Shown here piece after piece: positions 6,630 through 15,087 of a DNA stretch of 42,618 nucleotides (positions are counted from its first letter, which is position 1; the number at the start of each line of letters is the position of its first letter). Below the pieces are notes generated by a model that was given only the letters and a program-made list of their open reading frames with translations, did no database searches and was not told where the DNA came from. The stretch is from contig CAZTAS010000018.1 in the NCBI GenBank assembly GCA_964611635.1, positions 1-42,618 on the forward strand, written 5' to 3'. Source of the stretch: JAFDED01 sp964611635. Lineage in GTDB: Bacteria; Desulfobacterota; JAFDED01. Position numbers and translations under genes: made by a program.

Positions 6630-8257
6630 AAAAGGAAGGAGATCCGGCCGGCCGATTGCTTGAACGTTTGGAGCGGCTCGACCCTGGAATAACGGATAAA
6701 CTGTCCAGGATATACCCCGGAAGCGATGATTCTGCCCTGAACCGGCAAATTGAGCGCTACCGGAAGGCGCTCCAGTACTTTGTGGCAGCATACGGCACTA
6801 AATGTGAGGTGGCCGTGTTCCGGGCCCCGGGTCGACTGAACCTTTTGGAGTATCTGGACATGGCCCACGGCCCACACCTTTCGGGGGCCCTGGATCGTGA
6901 CCTACTGCTGGTCGCCGCCCGCTGCGAGGGAGCTGAACTAGAGGTGGTCCACTGCAACCCCTTTGAGTTTCCGTCCTTGAGGCTTCAGCCCATGGAAGAG
7001 CTTCGCCGGTTGCGGGAGAGAGCCAAAGGGATGACATGGGTGGAGGCTGTCAGGGCAAACGCACATGCCGGAAGGGAGCGGGGCGATTACGCCAATTACT
7101 TGCTTGCTCCCCTGTTGCGCCTCATGTGGGATGAGGGGCCGGGCCTGGGCACGGGCATGCAATGGGCCCTGGGAGCATCCACACTGCCAATGCGCGCAGG
7201 GCTGAGTTCCTCCTCGGCTCTGGTTGTCCTCGGTTATCTGGCCTTCCTTTGGTGTAATCAGCATCGGCAAAGCGAGGACTTGCTTGAGATCGCTTCTATG
7301 CTTGGAGAGGCCGAGTGGTACGTGGGAACGCGCGGGGGTGCCAACGATCACATGACCATACTGCTCAACCCTCCTGGTGGTGTTGTGCTCAATCACCATG
7401 AGGAATCTCCACCATGGGCTGAGCCTCTCCCGTTCCTGAGTGGTGTGGAAATCCTTATCATTAACACCCTGTGGGAGGCAGGCAAGGCAATGGGGGCAAT
7501 GGGTGAATTCAACGCCCGCAAGGGGGATATGGATCTGGCTGTTGCCCTTATACTTGAGCGATATCCCCAGCTTTCCGACCGATTCCGCCACCTGGGGAGT
7601 CTGGATCCTGATTTCCTGGGTTTGACCGTGGAGGAAGTTGAAGATGTTGTGGAAAGCTTGCCCGAGCAAATGAGCGTTGAGGAAGCGGGGGCGGCCCTGG
7701 GGTTGGAAACTGCTGAGACATTGCGCAGTTTTCCCGTTATCCCAAACTATCCATACAAACTGCGGCGGCGTGCCAGATTCTTCCAGAAGGAATTAGAACT
7801 GGAGGCTCGCATTAAGGAAATTCTCCTCCACTCCCGTGATGTAAAAACAGGCTCTTCCGAGCACGAAGAGTTTCTTTCAGAATTCGGCTGCGCCATAAAT
7901 GAAGTCCAGCAAGTCCTGAGTGAAGATATGGAAGTTAGTTGTCCGGGAATCGATGACCTGGTTGCCCTGTTGGGCGGCATCCCGGGGGTTCTGGGGGCCA
8001 AATTGACGGGGGCGGGCTTCGGAGGATGCGTGGCGGTCTTCTGTAGAGAAGGCCTGGCTGAACATGTAGCAAAGGAGATCAAGCAGCGCTATTTTGTTCC
8101 CGAGCGATTCGAACTGTATCGCCAAAAAATCGCCGGAATCCCGAATCCCGCCGTGAGGCGAGGACTCTTCAAGCGCCTGGAGGAAGGTCTGGCACATCCG
8201 GAAGGTGCCATTTTGAGTGTCAGATTTGCCCGAGGCGCAGGACGCATTGATTTTTAA
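6626..8257 (+). CDS. GHMP-family sugar kinase, galactokinase-like, in the wall-recycling operon
   Basis: 543 residues, longer than ordinary galactokinases (about 390). GHMP motifs are visible: an N-terminal 'RAPGRLNLLEYLD' at 66-78, the ATP-binding 'GLSSSSAL' at 192-199, a catalytic-Asp region 'GTRGGANDH' at 234-242 (D241), and the C-terminal 'TGAGFGG' at 461-467. The galactokinase sugar-binding sequence G-E-H-x-D-Y is replaced by L-E-Y-L-D-M, so galactose is not the obvious substrate. About 50 extra residues precede the domain. Galactokinase relatives phosphorylate the anomeric carbon, so an amino-sugar 1-kinase acting on MurNAc, GlcNAc or a disaccharide is an attractive inference, although AmgK is encoded nearby. 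Start and stop overlap fit operon coupling with namZ. Confidence 0.75.
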   Translation: MKKEGDPAGRLLERLERLDPGITDKLSRIYPGSDDSALNRQIERYRKALQYFVAAYGTKCEVAVFRAPGRLNLLEYLDMAHGPHLSGALDRDLLLVAARCEGAELEVVHCNPFEFPSLRLQPMEELRRLRERAKGMTWVEAVRANAHAGRERGDYANYLLAPLLRLMWDEGPGLGTGMQWALGASTLPMRAGLSSSSALVVLGYLAFLWCNQHRQSEDLLEIASMLGEAEWYVGTRGGANDHMTILLNPPGGVVLNHHEESPPWAEPLPFLSGVEILIINTLWEAGKAMGAMGEFNARKGDMDLAVALILERYPQLSDRFRHLGSLDPDFLGLTVEEVEDVVESLPEQMSVEEAGAALGLETAETLRSFPVIPNYPYKLRRRARFFQKELELEARIKEILLHSRDVKTGSSEHEEFLSEFGCAINEVQQVLSEDMEVSCPGIDDLVALLGGIPGVLGAKLTGAGFGGCVAVFCREGLAEHVAKEIKQRYFVPERFELYRQKIAGIPNPAVRRGLFKRLEEGLAHPEGAILSVRFARGAGRIDF

Positions 8258-8297
8258 AACAGGAAAGTCTTATTATTGTATTCCAGGTCTCGGGCAT

Positions 8298-8320
8298 TAA
8301 ATCAAAAAAATTCTGATTTA
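8298..8320. promoter_or_regulatory. Small inverted repeat before mpl
   Basis: TAAATCA (8298-8304) and TGATTTA (8314-8320) form a perfect 7-base inverted repeat with a 9-base spacer. It sits in the only sizeable gap (77 bases) of the recycling operon, 15 bases before the mpl start. It could be a weak hairpin or an operator; there is no T-run for termination. Confidence 0.3.
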
Positions 8321-8334
8321 GGTAGATAACTCCG

Positions 8335-9750
8335 ATGTTTTATTATTTCGTGGGCATCTGTGGAGCAGCCATGGCCCCTGCGGCTGTAATGATGAAGAAA
8401 AGGGGACATCAAGTGCTGGGCTCGGATCACAACGCATACCCGCCTGCCAGCGAATGGCTCCAGCATGAGGGTGTGGAGGTTCGAGAGGGTTATCGGGCTG
8501 AAAACATTCCAGACACCGCAGATCGAGTGGTCATAGGCAATGCTCTTTCCAGGGGCAACCCTGAGGTAGAGGCGGTGCTGAACAGGCGGCTTCATTATAT
8601 ATCTCTTCCGGAGCTCCTCAAGGAGGAGATGATCCGGGGCCGAATGTCCTGCGTGGTCACGGGTACTCATGGCAAGACCACAATCACATCTCTGCTTGCC
8701 TGGATACTGGAATGCGCAGGTCGCCGTCCGGGCTTCTTTGTGGGAGGCATTCCACATAATTTCGGTTTTGGCTGCCGGCATGGCGAGGGGGACGTGGTAA
8801 TCCTGGAAGGCGACGAATATGACACGGCATTTTTCGATAAAAGGGCCAAGTTTTTGCACTACTTGCCCGACCTAGTGATCCTGAACAACATAGAGTTCGA
8901 TCACGTAGACATTTACGATTGCATGGACGAGATCGTGCTCGCCTTTCGCAGGCTATTGAGGCTCGTCCCGTCGGGTGGGCTTCTGGTCGCCAACTCAGAA
9001 GATTCCACCGTCATGGGATTGGTTAACGAAGCCCCCTGCCCTGTGGTTACCTTCGGTGAAGGACCAGGGGCGCAGTGGCGTTTTACAGACATGGTGTCAG
9101 ACACTCAAGGCACGCGCTTTCGTATTCTGTGGGAAGGCAAAAGCATGGGGAAATTTCGCATACCCCTTTGGGGTCGGCATAATGTCATGAATGCACTAGC
9201 CGCAGCGGCTGCGGCTCACTGGATGGAGCTATCGCCAGAAGAGATCCGCTGGGGGATGGAAACCTTCCGCGGCATAAAACGACGCATGGAGCTCAAAGGT
9301 GTTGTGGGCGGCATACGGGTTTATGATGATTTTGCCCACCATCCCGGAGCCATCCGGGCCACACTTGAGGCTGTCCGTCGAATCCACCCGGACGAGAGAG
9401 TATGGGCGGTGTTCGAGCCCCGGTCCAACACAACTCGTCGAAATATTTTCCAACATGAGTTGGCGCAAGCTCTGGCTATGGCCGATGGCGCTGTGGTGGG
9501 GAGAATCTACAGGCCTGAAGTCATCCCCCCTGGAAAGCACCTTGACCCCGAAGCTCTGGTGCAGGAGATCTCGGCACGCAATAGCTGCCCGGCAGCCTAT
9601 AAAACAAATGTGGAGAAAATCATACAGTATCTTGTCCCTCGCCTGAAAAAGGGTGATATAATAATAATTATGAGCAACGGTTCCTTCGATGGGCTTTGCG
9701 CAAAACTCCTTGAAGCGCTGGAGGGATCATGCCCGGCTATAAAGCATTGA
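8335..9750 (+). CDS. mpl: UDP-MurNAc:murein tripeptide ligase Mpl
   Basis: 471 residues of the Mur ligase family. The N-terminal Rossmann stretch 'GICGAAMAP' and 'LGSD', the P-loop 'GTHGKTT' at 110-116, 'LEGDEYDTAFFDKRAKF', 'LNNIEFDHVDIY' and 'VYDDFAHHPGAI' follow in the order expected for Mpl. The 'YDTAFFDKR' sequence favours Mpl over MurC. Mpl joins L-Ala-D-Glu-meso-DAP tripeptide, recovered from old wall, to UDP-MurNAc in the cytoplasm. Here it would use the products of the adjacent MurU (UDP-MurNAc) and LdcA (tripeptide). AGGTAG about 10 bases upstream supports the ATG. It overlaps murU by 22 bases. Confidence 0.9.
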   Translation: MFYYFVGICGAAMAPAAVMMKKRGHQVLGSDHNAYPPASEWLQHEGVEVREGYRAENIPDTADRVVIGNALSRGNPEVEAVLNRRLHYISLPELLKEEMIRGRMSCVVTGTHGKTTITSLLAWILECAGRRPGFFVGGIPHNFGFGCRHGEGDVVILEGDEYDTAFFDKRAKFLHYLPDLVILNNIEFDHVDIYDCMDEIVLAFRRLLRLVPSGGLLVANSEDSTVMGLVNEAPCPVVTFGEGPGAQWRFTDMVSDTQGTRFRILWEGKSMGKFRIPLWGRHNVMNALAAAAAAHWMELSPEEIRWGMETFRGIKRRMELKGVVGGIRVYDDFAHHPGAIRATLEAVRRIHPDERVWAVFEPRSNTTRRNIFQHELAQALAMADGAVVGRIYRPEVIPPGKHLDPEALVQEISARNSCPAAYKTNVEKIIQYLVPRLKKGDIIIIMSNGSFDGLCAKLLEALEGSCPAIKH

Positions 9751-10694
9751 TACTCGCCGCTGGCCTGGGCCAGCGCCTCCGGCCGATTACAAATCGCCGG
9801 CCAAAAGCACTAATGCCCGTCTGCAATGTTCCCTGCCTGGATCTATTGGCTTCGCACTTGAAGGCCGTGGGTGTTCAGTCCCTGGCCATTAACGTTCACC
9901 ATCTGCCAAATCTCATCGAGCAGCATGTCGACGGGGGTCGACATTACGGTATTCCGGTTCTTATCAGCCACGAAAAGTCTATCCTGGGGATCGGTGGGGC
10001 CATAGGAAAGCTGCGGGACTTCTGGGATGACGCCCCTTTTCTGGCGGTTAACGGCGATATGGTGGAAACTCTGGATCTATCCGCTGCTTTGAAACATCAC
10101 CAGGAAGCGGGTAACATTGCCACCATGATTCTGCATGATCACCCCAGGTTCAATAAAGTATGGGTGGACGCCTCCGATCGAGTGGCTGGCGTGGGCCAAA
10201 AGATGGCCTCTGAATCCCTGAAGCCTGTCCATCGACTTGCCTTCACCGGGGTTCATATCATATCGCCAGAGATTCTGATGTTTCTACCACGAAACGGGTA
10301 CAGCGATATCGTTGAAGTTTACCTAAATCTGGTGGCAAAAGGAGCCCTAATTGGTGGGTTCAGGATGAAAGGCCATTACTGGCGTGACCTTGGAACAGTC
10401 GCGGATTACCAGGGAGTACATGCTGACCTGTATAGTGGGAAGGCGCCAATTGAACTCATGCCGCAAGCAGGCTCGTGGCCCTTTGTCCATCCGGGAGCAC
10501 ATGTGGGTCCGAAGGCCGAACTCCGTGGATGGAGCTGTGTAGGGGCTGGAAGTCTCGTGGGCCCGGGCTGCACGCTGGAAAACGCCCTTGTGCTGAACAA
10601 CGCTATCATCGAGCCCGGCCTGAGTGTGCGGGAAGCTGTGGTGGCCGATGGCGCCAGAGTGTACGATTCCGTGGCCGGGGGTGTCGTCACGTGA
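9729..10694 (+). CDS. murU: N-acetylmuramate alpha-1-phosphate uridylyltransferase MurU
   Basis: 321 residues of the nucleotidyltransferase family. The signature 'LAAGLGQRLRP' (9-19) with 'RRPKALMPV' (23-31) binds the nucleotide and 'VNGDM' near 107-111 holds the metal-binding Asp. After the roughly 235-residue catalytic domain comes a short left-handed beta-helix-like tail ('HPGAHVGPKAEL', 'VGAGSLVGPGCTLENALVLNN'). Pseudomonas MurU is shorter and lacks such a tail, so this protein resembles sugar-1-P nucleotidyltransferases more broadly. Its position between mpl and amgK supports conversion of MurNAc-1-P plus UTP to UDP-MurNAc, bypassing de novo synthesis. It overlaps mpl. Confidence 0.82.
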   Translation: MPGYKALILAAGLGQRLRPITNRRPKALMPVCNVPCLDLLASHLKAVGVQSLAINVHHLPNLIEQHVDGGRHYGIPVLISHEKSILGIGGAIGKLRDFWDDAPFLAVNGDMVETLDLSAALKHHQEAGNIATMILHDHPRFNKVWVDASDRVAGVGQKMASESLKPVHRLAFTGVHIISPEILMFLPRNGYSDIVEVYLNLVAKGALIGGFRMKGHYWRDLGTVADYQGVHADLYSGKAPIELMPQAGSWPFVHPGAHVGPKAELRGWSCVGAGSLVGPGCTLENALVLNNAIIEPGLSVREAVVADGARVYDSVAGGVVT

Positions 10695-10731
10695 GCCCGT
10701 CCGCCTTTGAAATGGAAAGGGAGAGTATCAA

Positions 10732-11799
10732 GTGGGTATGATGCCGACACATCTGAATCCAGAATTATTTGCCAAGCTGGAGGAGATCAGGAGCGCACAG
10801 GGCATATCCATTGAGGAGTGGACTCTCTTGACTGGGGATGGCTCGGATCGCCTCATATGGCGGGTGGACAAGCCAGGCGATTCCGTGATTGTGGTGCTTA
10901 ACACCAATCCGCCACAAAATGCACTAGGCGTCACGGAAAACGATTCTTTTCTGTACATCCGGCGCCACCTAGAGAAGTGCGGAGTGCCAGTTCCCCGGCT
11001 GCTGGCCACAGGGGATGCGAGCAGGTGGATGATCTTGGAGGACCTGGGCGATGCTCGGCTGCAGGACGAGGTCCGACGCCGTGGCTGCGATTGCTCCGCC
11101 CTCCGCGAACTTTACACTGTTGTACTTGAATATTTACCCCGCATTCAGGTCGCCGGCGGGCGAGGATTTGATCTTTCTAAAGTGCATAACGTCCCCTACA
11201 CTTCCGGCTTTGCCAGGGAATGGGAATCGGGCTACTTTTTGCGCGAGTTCGTACAGGGACACCTTGGGCTCGTTGCGCTAGATCCTGAACTGGAAAAGGA
11301 CTTAGACAGGATGGCCGAGGAGGCGGTCCCCGAAAAGGAGCCATACTTTCTTTATCGGGACTTTCAATCGCGAAACATTATGTGGCAGGGTGGCAAGCCT
11401 CGTTTCCTCGACTTCCAAGGAGGACGCACGGGACCGTTGGCATATGACCTTGCCTCTATAGTACTGGACCCTTACGTTAATCTGGCGGAAACCTTCCAGA
11501 AGGAACTGATAGAGATGTATCTGGACCGGCTGTCGGGCTGGATCTCCCTGGAACTTCGGTCTTTCCACCAGCGATTCCCATTAGTGGCCGCCCATCGCCT
11601 CATGCAGGCATTGGGTGCGTATGGCTACTTGTCCCACGTGAAGGGGAGGATGCATTTTCTTCAATACATTCAGCCAGCGCTCTCAATTCTTGGACGCTTA
11701 TCGCGAAGCAATGAACTCAAGACTTTCAGGAGATTCCGGGCGCTGGTGGATAGGCTCCAGGAGACGATCCCTTCGGAGGCTAACCCATGTATCCCTTGA
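10732..11799 (+). CDS. amgK: Anomeric MurNAc/GlcNAc kinase AmgK
   Basis: 355 residues with the aminoglycoside phosphotransferase fold. 'LTGDGSDR' (33-40) is the nucleotide loop, 'YRDFQSRN' (208-215) the catalytic loop with D210 and N215, and 'LDFQGGRTGP' (226-235) the metal-binding segment; the last two are typical of AmgK. The enzyme phosphorylates MurNAc (and GlcNAc) at C1 so that MurU can make UDP-MurNAc. I take the GTG at 10732 as start because AGGGAG lies about 9 bases upstream; ATGs four and seven bases... further in are too far from it to be preferred. The 3' end overlaps ldcA by 13 bases. Confidence 0.87.
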   Translation: MGMMPTHLNPELFAKLEEIRSAQGISIEEWTLLTGDGSDRLIWRVDKPGDSVIVVLNTNPPQNALGVTENDSFLYIRRHLEKCGVPVPRLLATGDASRWMILEDLGDARLQDEVRRRGCDCSALRELYTVVLEYLPRIQVAGGRGFDLSKVHNVPYTSGFAREWESGYFLREFVQGHLGLVALDPELEKDLDRMAEEAVPEKEPYFLYRDFQSRNIMWQGGKPRFLDFQGGRTGPLAYDLASIVLDPYVNLAETFQKELIEMYLDRLSGWISLELRSFHQRFPLVAAHRLMQALGAYGYLSHVKGRMHFLQYIQPALSILGRLSRSNELKTFRRFRALVDRLQETIPSEANPCIP

Positions 11800-12701
11800 T
11801 CCGGCCCCCCGCCTTGCGGCCAGGTGACACCGTTAGCATCGTGGCTCCCGCATCCCACCTTCCCTTCAAAGAGCGCGAGTTACTTGACATTGGCATTAGT
11901 CGGCTTGAATCCCAAGGCTTTCGCGTAATTTATGACCGGGCCATTCTCGATGAGCATCTTTACCTTGCCGGCAAAGATGAAGTGAGAGCAAAAGTGCTCC
12001 TGGATGCATTTCTCAACCCGGAAGTGAAGGCGATCATCGGAACGAGAGGCGGCTATGGTTCCCAGCGGATTCTACCCTTACTGGATGAAAACCTCATTCG
12101 CGCAAACCCCAAGATATTTATTGGTTCAAGCGATCTGACCGCCCTGATGATCTTCATGCAGACCCGATGTTTACTGGTCACATTTTACGGACCCATGGTG
12201 GCGTCCAAACAGTTCCAAGGAGAAAATCTTCAGGCCTTATGGGATACCGTGCAAGGACGGAAACCACCCGTTCTTTTGGGAAAACCACTGAAGCCCGGCC
12301 ATGCCAGCGGTCCCTTAGTGGGTGGTTGTTTGACCGCTATGGTCCATAGCATCGGGACACCCTATGAGGTCAACCTGGAAGGAGCCATCTTTCTGGTCGA
12401 AGATATCAACGAGCCGCCATATCGGATTGATCGCATGCTAACCCACCTGAGCAACGCCGGCAAGCTGCAGGGAATCCGGGGTGCTGTCTTCGGACGCATG
12501 CCCGGGTGCGATCTGGAAGGTGCTCAGGGGAGCCTTCTGCGCCGCGTAATCCTGGATACCTTCGATAAGACCGACATTCCAATCCTCTTCGGCGTACCCG
12601 TGGGCCATGGCCAGCGGAATATTACGGTGCCTCTTGGGGTCAATTCCATGCTTGACTGCGCCACGGGAAGGCTGGAGCTGGACGAGGCGGGTGTGGCTTG
12701 A
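11787..12701 (+). CDS. ldcA: Muramoyltetrapeptide L,D-carboxypeptidase LdcA (peptidase S66)
   Basis: 304 residues, the usual length for family S66. The nucleophile is Ser115 in 'IGSSDLTAL', and the other triad members are visible as Glu205 in 'LVEDINE' and His274 in 'PVGHGQRN'. 'GTRGGYGSQRILPLLD' (85-100) and 'GPMVAS' (135-140) are also conserved. The enzyme removes the terminal D-Ala from wall-derived tetrapeptides in the cytoplasm, giving the tripeptide that Mpl re-attaches. It is the last gene of the recycling block. A short 5-bp hairpin (CGCAT-TTA-ATGCG) follows about 15 bases after the stop, without a T-run. Confidence 0.9.
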   Translation: MYPLIRPPALRPGDTVSIVAPASHLPFKERELLDIGISRLESQGFRVIYDRAILDEHLYLAGKDEVRAKVLLDAFLNPEVKAIIGTRGGYGSQRILPLLDENLIRANPKIFIGSSDLTALMIFMQTRCLLVTFYGPMVASKQFQGENLQALWDTVQGRKPPVLLGKPLKPGHASGPLVGGCLTAMVHSIGTPYEVNLEGAIFLVEDINEPPYRIDRMLTHLSNAGKLQGIRGAVFGRMPGCDLEGAQGSLLRRVILDTFDKTDIPILFGVPVGHGQRNITVPLGVNSMLDCATGRLELDEAGVA

Positions 12702-13102
12702 GTGATAGCTTTGGGCGCATTTAATGCGATAAATCCTCATGGCATTTAACAAGTTTACTTTTTCACATTTTTTTCTTGGCAAACTCTATTTTTGGGTTAT
12801 CCTTCTTTCTAGTTGACAAGCGAGCCCTTTTTTTCTATATTGCGCCATTACGCTTATTATGGTCTTGTATTATATGTCACTTATTTTCACATAATTGCTC
12901 GGGGAGAAATCGGCGAGTGCGGGACTCTCATGTTCTTTATGAATATGCCAAAAAGCTAGCTGTACTTTTGAGGAACCTCCGATTCGAAATCCTTCCTTAC
13001 CTTGGAGCCCTGGACTTCTCCCGTGGATGCTGGATGGTGTCTTTTGAAGAATCCTTGTAAGATTACAATAATAGATGAGAAAAATTCTAAGGAGGTGCGC
13101 CA
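12702..13102. other. Intergenic region with leader of the small membrane protein
   Basis: 401 bases. A strong promoter at 12813-12841 makes the ORF that spans it (12776-13060) unlikely to be a gene. The remaining roughly 250 bases would be an untranslated leader. I see no riboswitch or sRNA that I can name in it. Confidence 0.5.
12813..12841 (+). promoter_or_regulatory. Sigma-70 promoter, near consensus
   Basis: TTGACA (12813-12818), a 17-base spacer and TATATT (12836-12841). The -35 is perfect and the -10 has five of six bases. It points to the small membrane protein gene at 13103, leaving a leader of about 250 bases. Confidence 0.65.
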
Positions 13103-13369
13103 ATGAGTCCTGAGACAAAAGTGGTTAAGGGAGGTTTCAGGGCAACTCTTTCTCTCATCATCTCTATCATTGCCCTTATTCTGGCCATTATCGCCTTCAA
13201 TCGAACTGGTGGTATCTCAGATCTCAATGCACAACTCAGAGATATTCAGGCAAGAACAGAAAAGATGAAGAAGGAGACCTCAGAACAGATGAACAAGATT
13301 CGCCAGGAGACATCCAAGACGTTAGAGAACTTGAGTAAAAAAATCAAAAAAGAAGAAAGCAAGCCATAG
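13103..13369 (+). CDS. Small membrane-anchored coiled-coil protein, unknown function
   Basis: 88 residues. One transmembrane helix at about 15-32 ('LSLIISIIALILAIIAF') is followed by a charged Gln/Lys/Glu-rich region (about 40-86) with heptad-like spacing typical of a coiled coil. An excellent AAGGAGGTG ribosome site precedes the ATG. Only three positive charges lie before the helix, so the C-terminal coiled coil may lie on either side of the membrane. It stands alone between the recycling operon and an MscS pseudogene. I do not recognise the family; a scaffolding role is only a guess. Confidence 0.6.
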   Translation: MSPETKVVKGGFRATLSLIISIIALILAIIAFNRTGGISDLNAQLRDIQARTEKMKKETSEQMNKIRQETSKTLENLSKKIKKEESKP

Positions 13370-13528
13370 TATATGTCCTTGTATACTTTAAAAAGGATGT
13401 TCACCCCAATGGAAGCATCATGAGATAAGTCTGATTTACAGTGTTTCAAAGATATTTTCGTCGTCCGGGCAGTGTTTTACGCGTGTCTACACAAGTGTTG
13501 GTGTTGGGGAGGACTTGAGGAAGGCTGA

Positions 13529-14274
13529 CTCAACAACCTTGTCCGTTACACCACGTTTTTCATCGCTGGTGTCATTATTTTAGATCAATTGGGGATTAAC
13601 ACTAGCCCCATTCTCGCGGGCGCTGGAATCGTGGGACTGGCTGTGGGCTTCGGGGCACAGGCCTTGGTCAAGGGTATCCTTACTGGATGCTTTATTTTAT
13701 AGAAGACAACATATCCGTGGGCGATGTGGTAATCGCTAAAGGCAACGGCGGGCTCGTTGAATCTGTGAATCTGAGGACAATCAAGCTCAGGGATCTTGCC
13801 GGAAACGTTCACGTGATCCCCAACAGCAACATCGACATGGTTACCAATATGACCAAAGAATACTCGCGCTATGTGATGGACGTGGAAGCATCCTACCGGG
13901 AGGATGTGGACGAGGTCATACAGGTACTTAAAGAGATTGATGATGAAATGCGCAAAGATCCCGAATACGAGCAGGATATCCTTGATCCACTGGAGATACT
14001 GGGCGTGGATGATTTTGGAGCCTCTCAGGTGACCATCAGAACACGCATCACCACAAAGCCGATAAAACAATGGAACATTGCCAGGGAGATGCGGAAAAGA
14101 ATTAAGAAGCGCTTCGACGAGCTGGGAATCGAGATCCCATTCCCACACCTGACCCTCTATATTGGCGATCCTAAACGAGGGGCGCCTCAGCCGTTTACAA
14201 TCAAGCTCCAAGGTGATCCCAAAGAATTGTCATGCAAAGGAGACAATTCTAGAGAAGATCAATCATCGTGTTGA
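13529..14274 (+). pseudogene. MscS-family mechanosensitive channel, truncated and frameshifted
   Basis: From 13532 one frame encodes the end of the second-last and all of the pore helix region ('NLVRYTTFF', then 'LDQLGINTSPILAGAGIVGLAVGFGAQ' in two parts), then hits TAG at about 13700. One base further the adjacent frame continues exactly where the family does, with 'IEDNISVGDVV', the beta domain ('NLRTIKLRDLAGNVHVIPNS') and the C-terminal cytoplasmic domain. A single missing base near 13698-13702 explains this. The N-terminal transmembrane helices are also absent: the first frame is closed by TGA at 13526. The residual ORF 13687-14274 has no membrane segment and is unlikely to form a channel. 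An assembly error could explain the frameshift but not the missing 5' part. Confidence 0.8.
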
Positions 14275-14762
14275 CAGGATTAAAAATTAGAGTCTGTTGA
14301 AAAAAAGGATGATATTGGCGCAAAATTTTCATAAAAGGTAAAAACCCGTGCAATATTTTCTATTAGCGACACTTCGTCAAAATCTTTGAGAAGACTTTCA
14401 TTTAGGAACTATGCGAGGTACGTGAAAAATAGCCATGACTTATCGCGGTTAGGGCCGCGAACAGTGCCCAGGAGGGTTTATTGCAAATTTTTTGCAAATA
14501 TTGACAAAAATTGTGATCTGGTAAATGTTAAAAAGTGATTTAATGAAACACCATTCCAGTCGATAATAAATTTCGAATGTTAAACTGGAAACGATAGCAG
14601 ATTATAAAGCAAGCCTGGAAACGAAACTTTTTTAATTGCAATTTGTTTAAAATATACACAGTATTAAAGAACAAAAAAGGCATGAATTTTGCTTATCAAT
14701 AATATAAGAAAGACCTCCTTGACAAAGTCGAATACAGTATTTAATTTTTAATAAAATATTTA

Positions 14763-14790
14763 TTGAATTTTACTGCTTTTTTGTTATAAT
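14763..14790 (+). promoter_or_regulatory. Promoter of the sigma-factor gene
   Basis: TTGAAT (14763-14768), a 16-base spacer and a perfect TATAAT (14785-14790). It predicts a start near 14797 and an untranslated leader of roughly 290 bases before the sigma-factor ATG at 15088. Confidence 0.55.
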
Positions 14791-14865
14791 ACGTCTTTAA
14801 TTAAATTTAATGCGGCAATTGAAGAATTAATTGTATTACGAATGCCGCCATTTTCTCACCATGGA

Positions 14866-14892
14866 AACCCTTTCAGTTAATCTGAAAGGGTT
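14866..14892 (+). promoter_or_regulatory. Perfect 11-bp hairpin in the sigma-factor leader
   Basis: AACCCTTTCAG (14866-14876) and CTGAAAGGGTT (14882-14892) form an 11-bp perfect stem with a TTAAT loop, about 70 bases after the predicted transcription start. The following ATGTTATCTTT is only partly U-rich, so it could be a weak terminator (attenuator), an mRNA-stabilising hairpin or an operator dyad. Confidence 0.5.
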
Positions 14893-15087
14893 ATGTTATC
14901 TTTAATAAAACCAGTAGGATGCTTATATTCTTTAATCACTCGGATGGATTCATGGAAGCAGTGGTCTCCTTACAAATGAAAATTTATTTCCATGACTGAA
15001 TTAACGGAACCACGGAGGCGTTTCCCGCCATTCAGGCTTTAATGGATTAATATTTCAAGGATATATTCCAAGAGAAAAAGCAAAGAT

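Larger units (their letters stand above)
14275..15087. other. AT-rich intergenic region upstream of the sigma factor
   Basis: 813 bases without a gene. The left part has a small GC-rich hairpin (CGCGG 14444-14448, CCGCG 14455-14459). The AT content rises strongly from 14580 to 14830 and peaks at the sigma-factor promoter. The last 290 bases should be transcribed leader and contain the hairpin listed separately. No short gene with a ribosome site was convincing. Confidence 0.5.

Noticed and set aside
6938..7669. Long minus-strand ORF opposite the GHMP kinase
   Set aside because: Antisense shadow caused by GC-rich third positions of the real gene.
12776..13060. 94-codon plus-strand ORF before the small membrane protein
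   Set aside because: A near-consensus promoter lies inside it, it has no ribosome site, and the product looks random.
14763..15087. Riboswitch in the sigma-factor leader
   Set aside because: Only one simple hairpin is visible; no conserved riboswitch core could be recognised.
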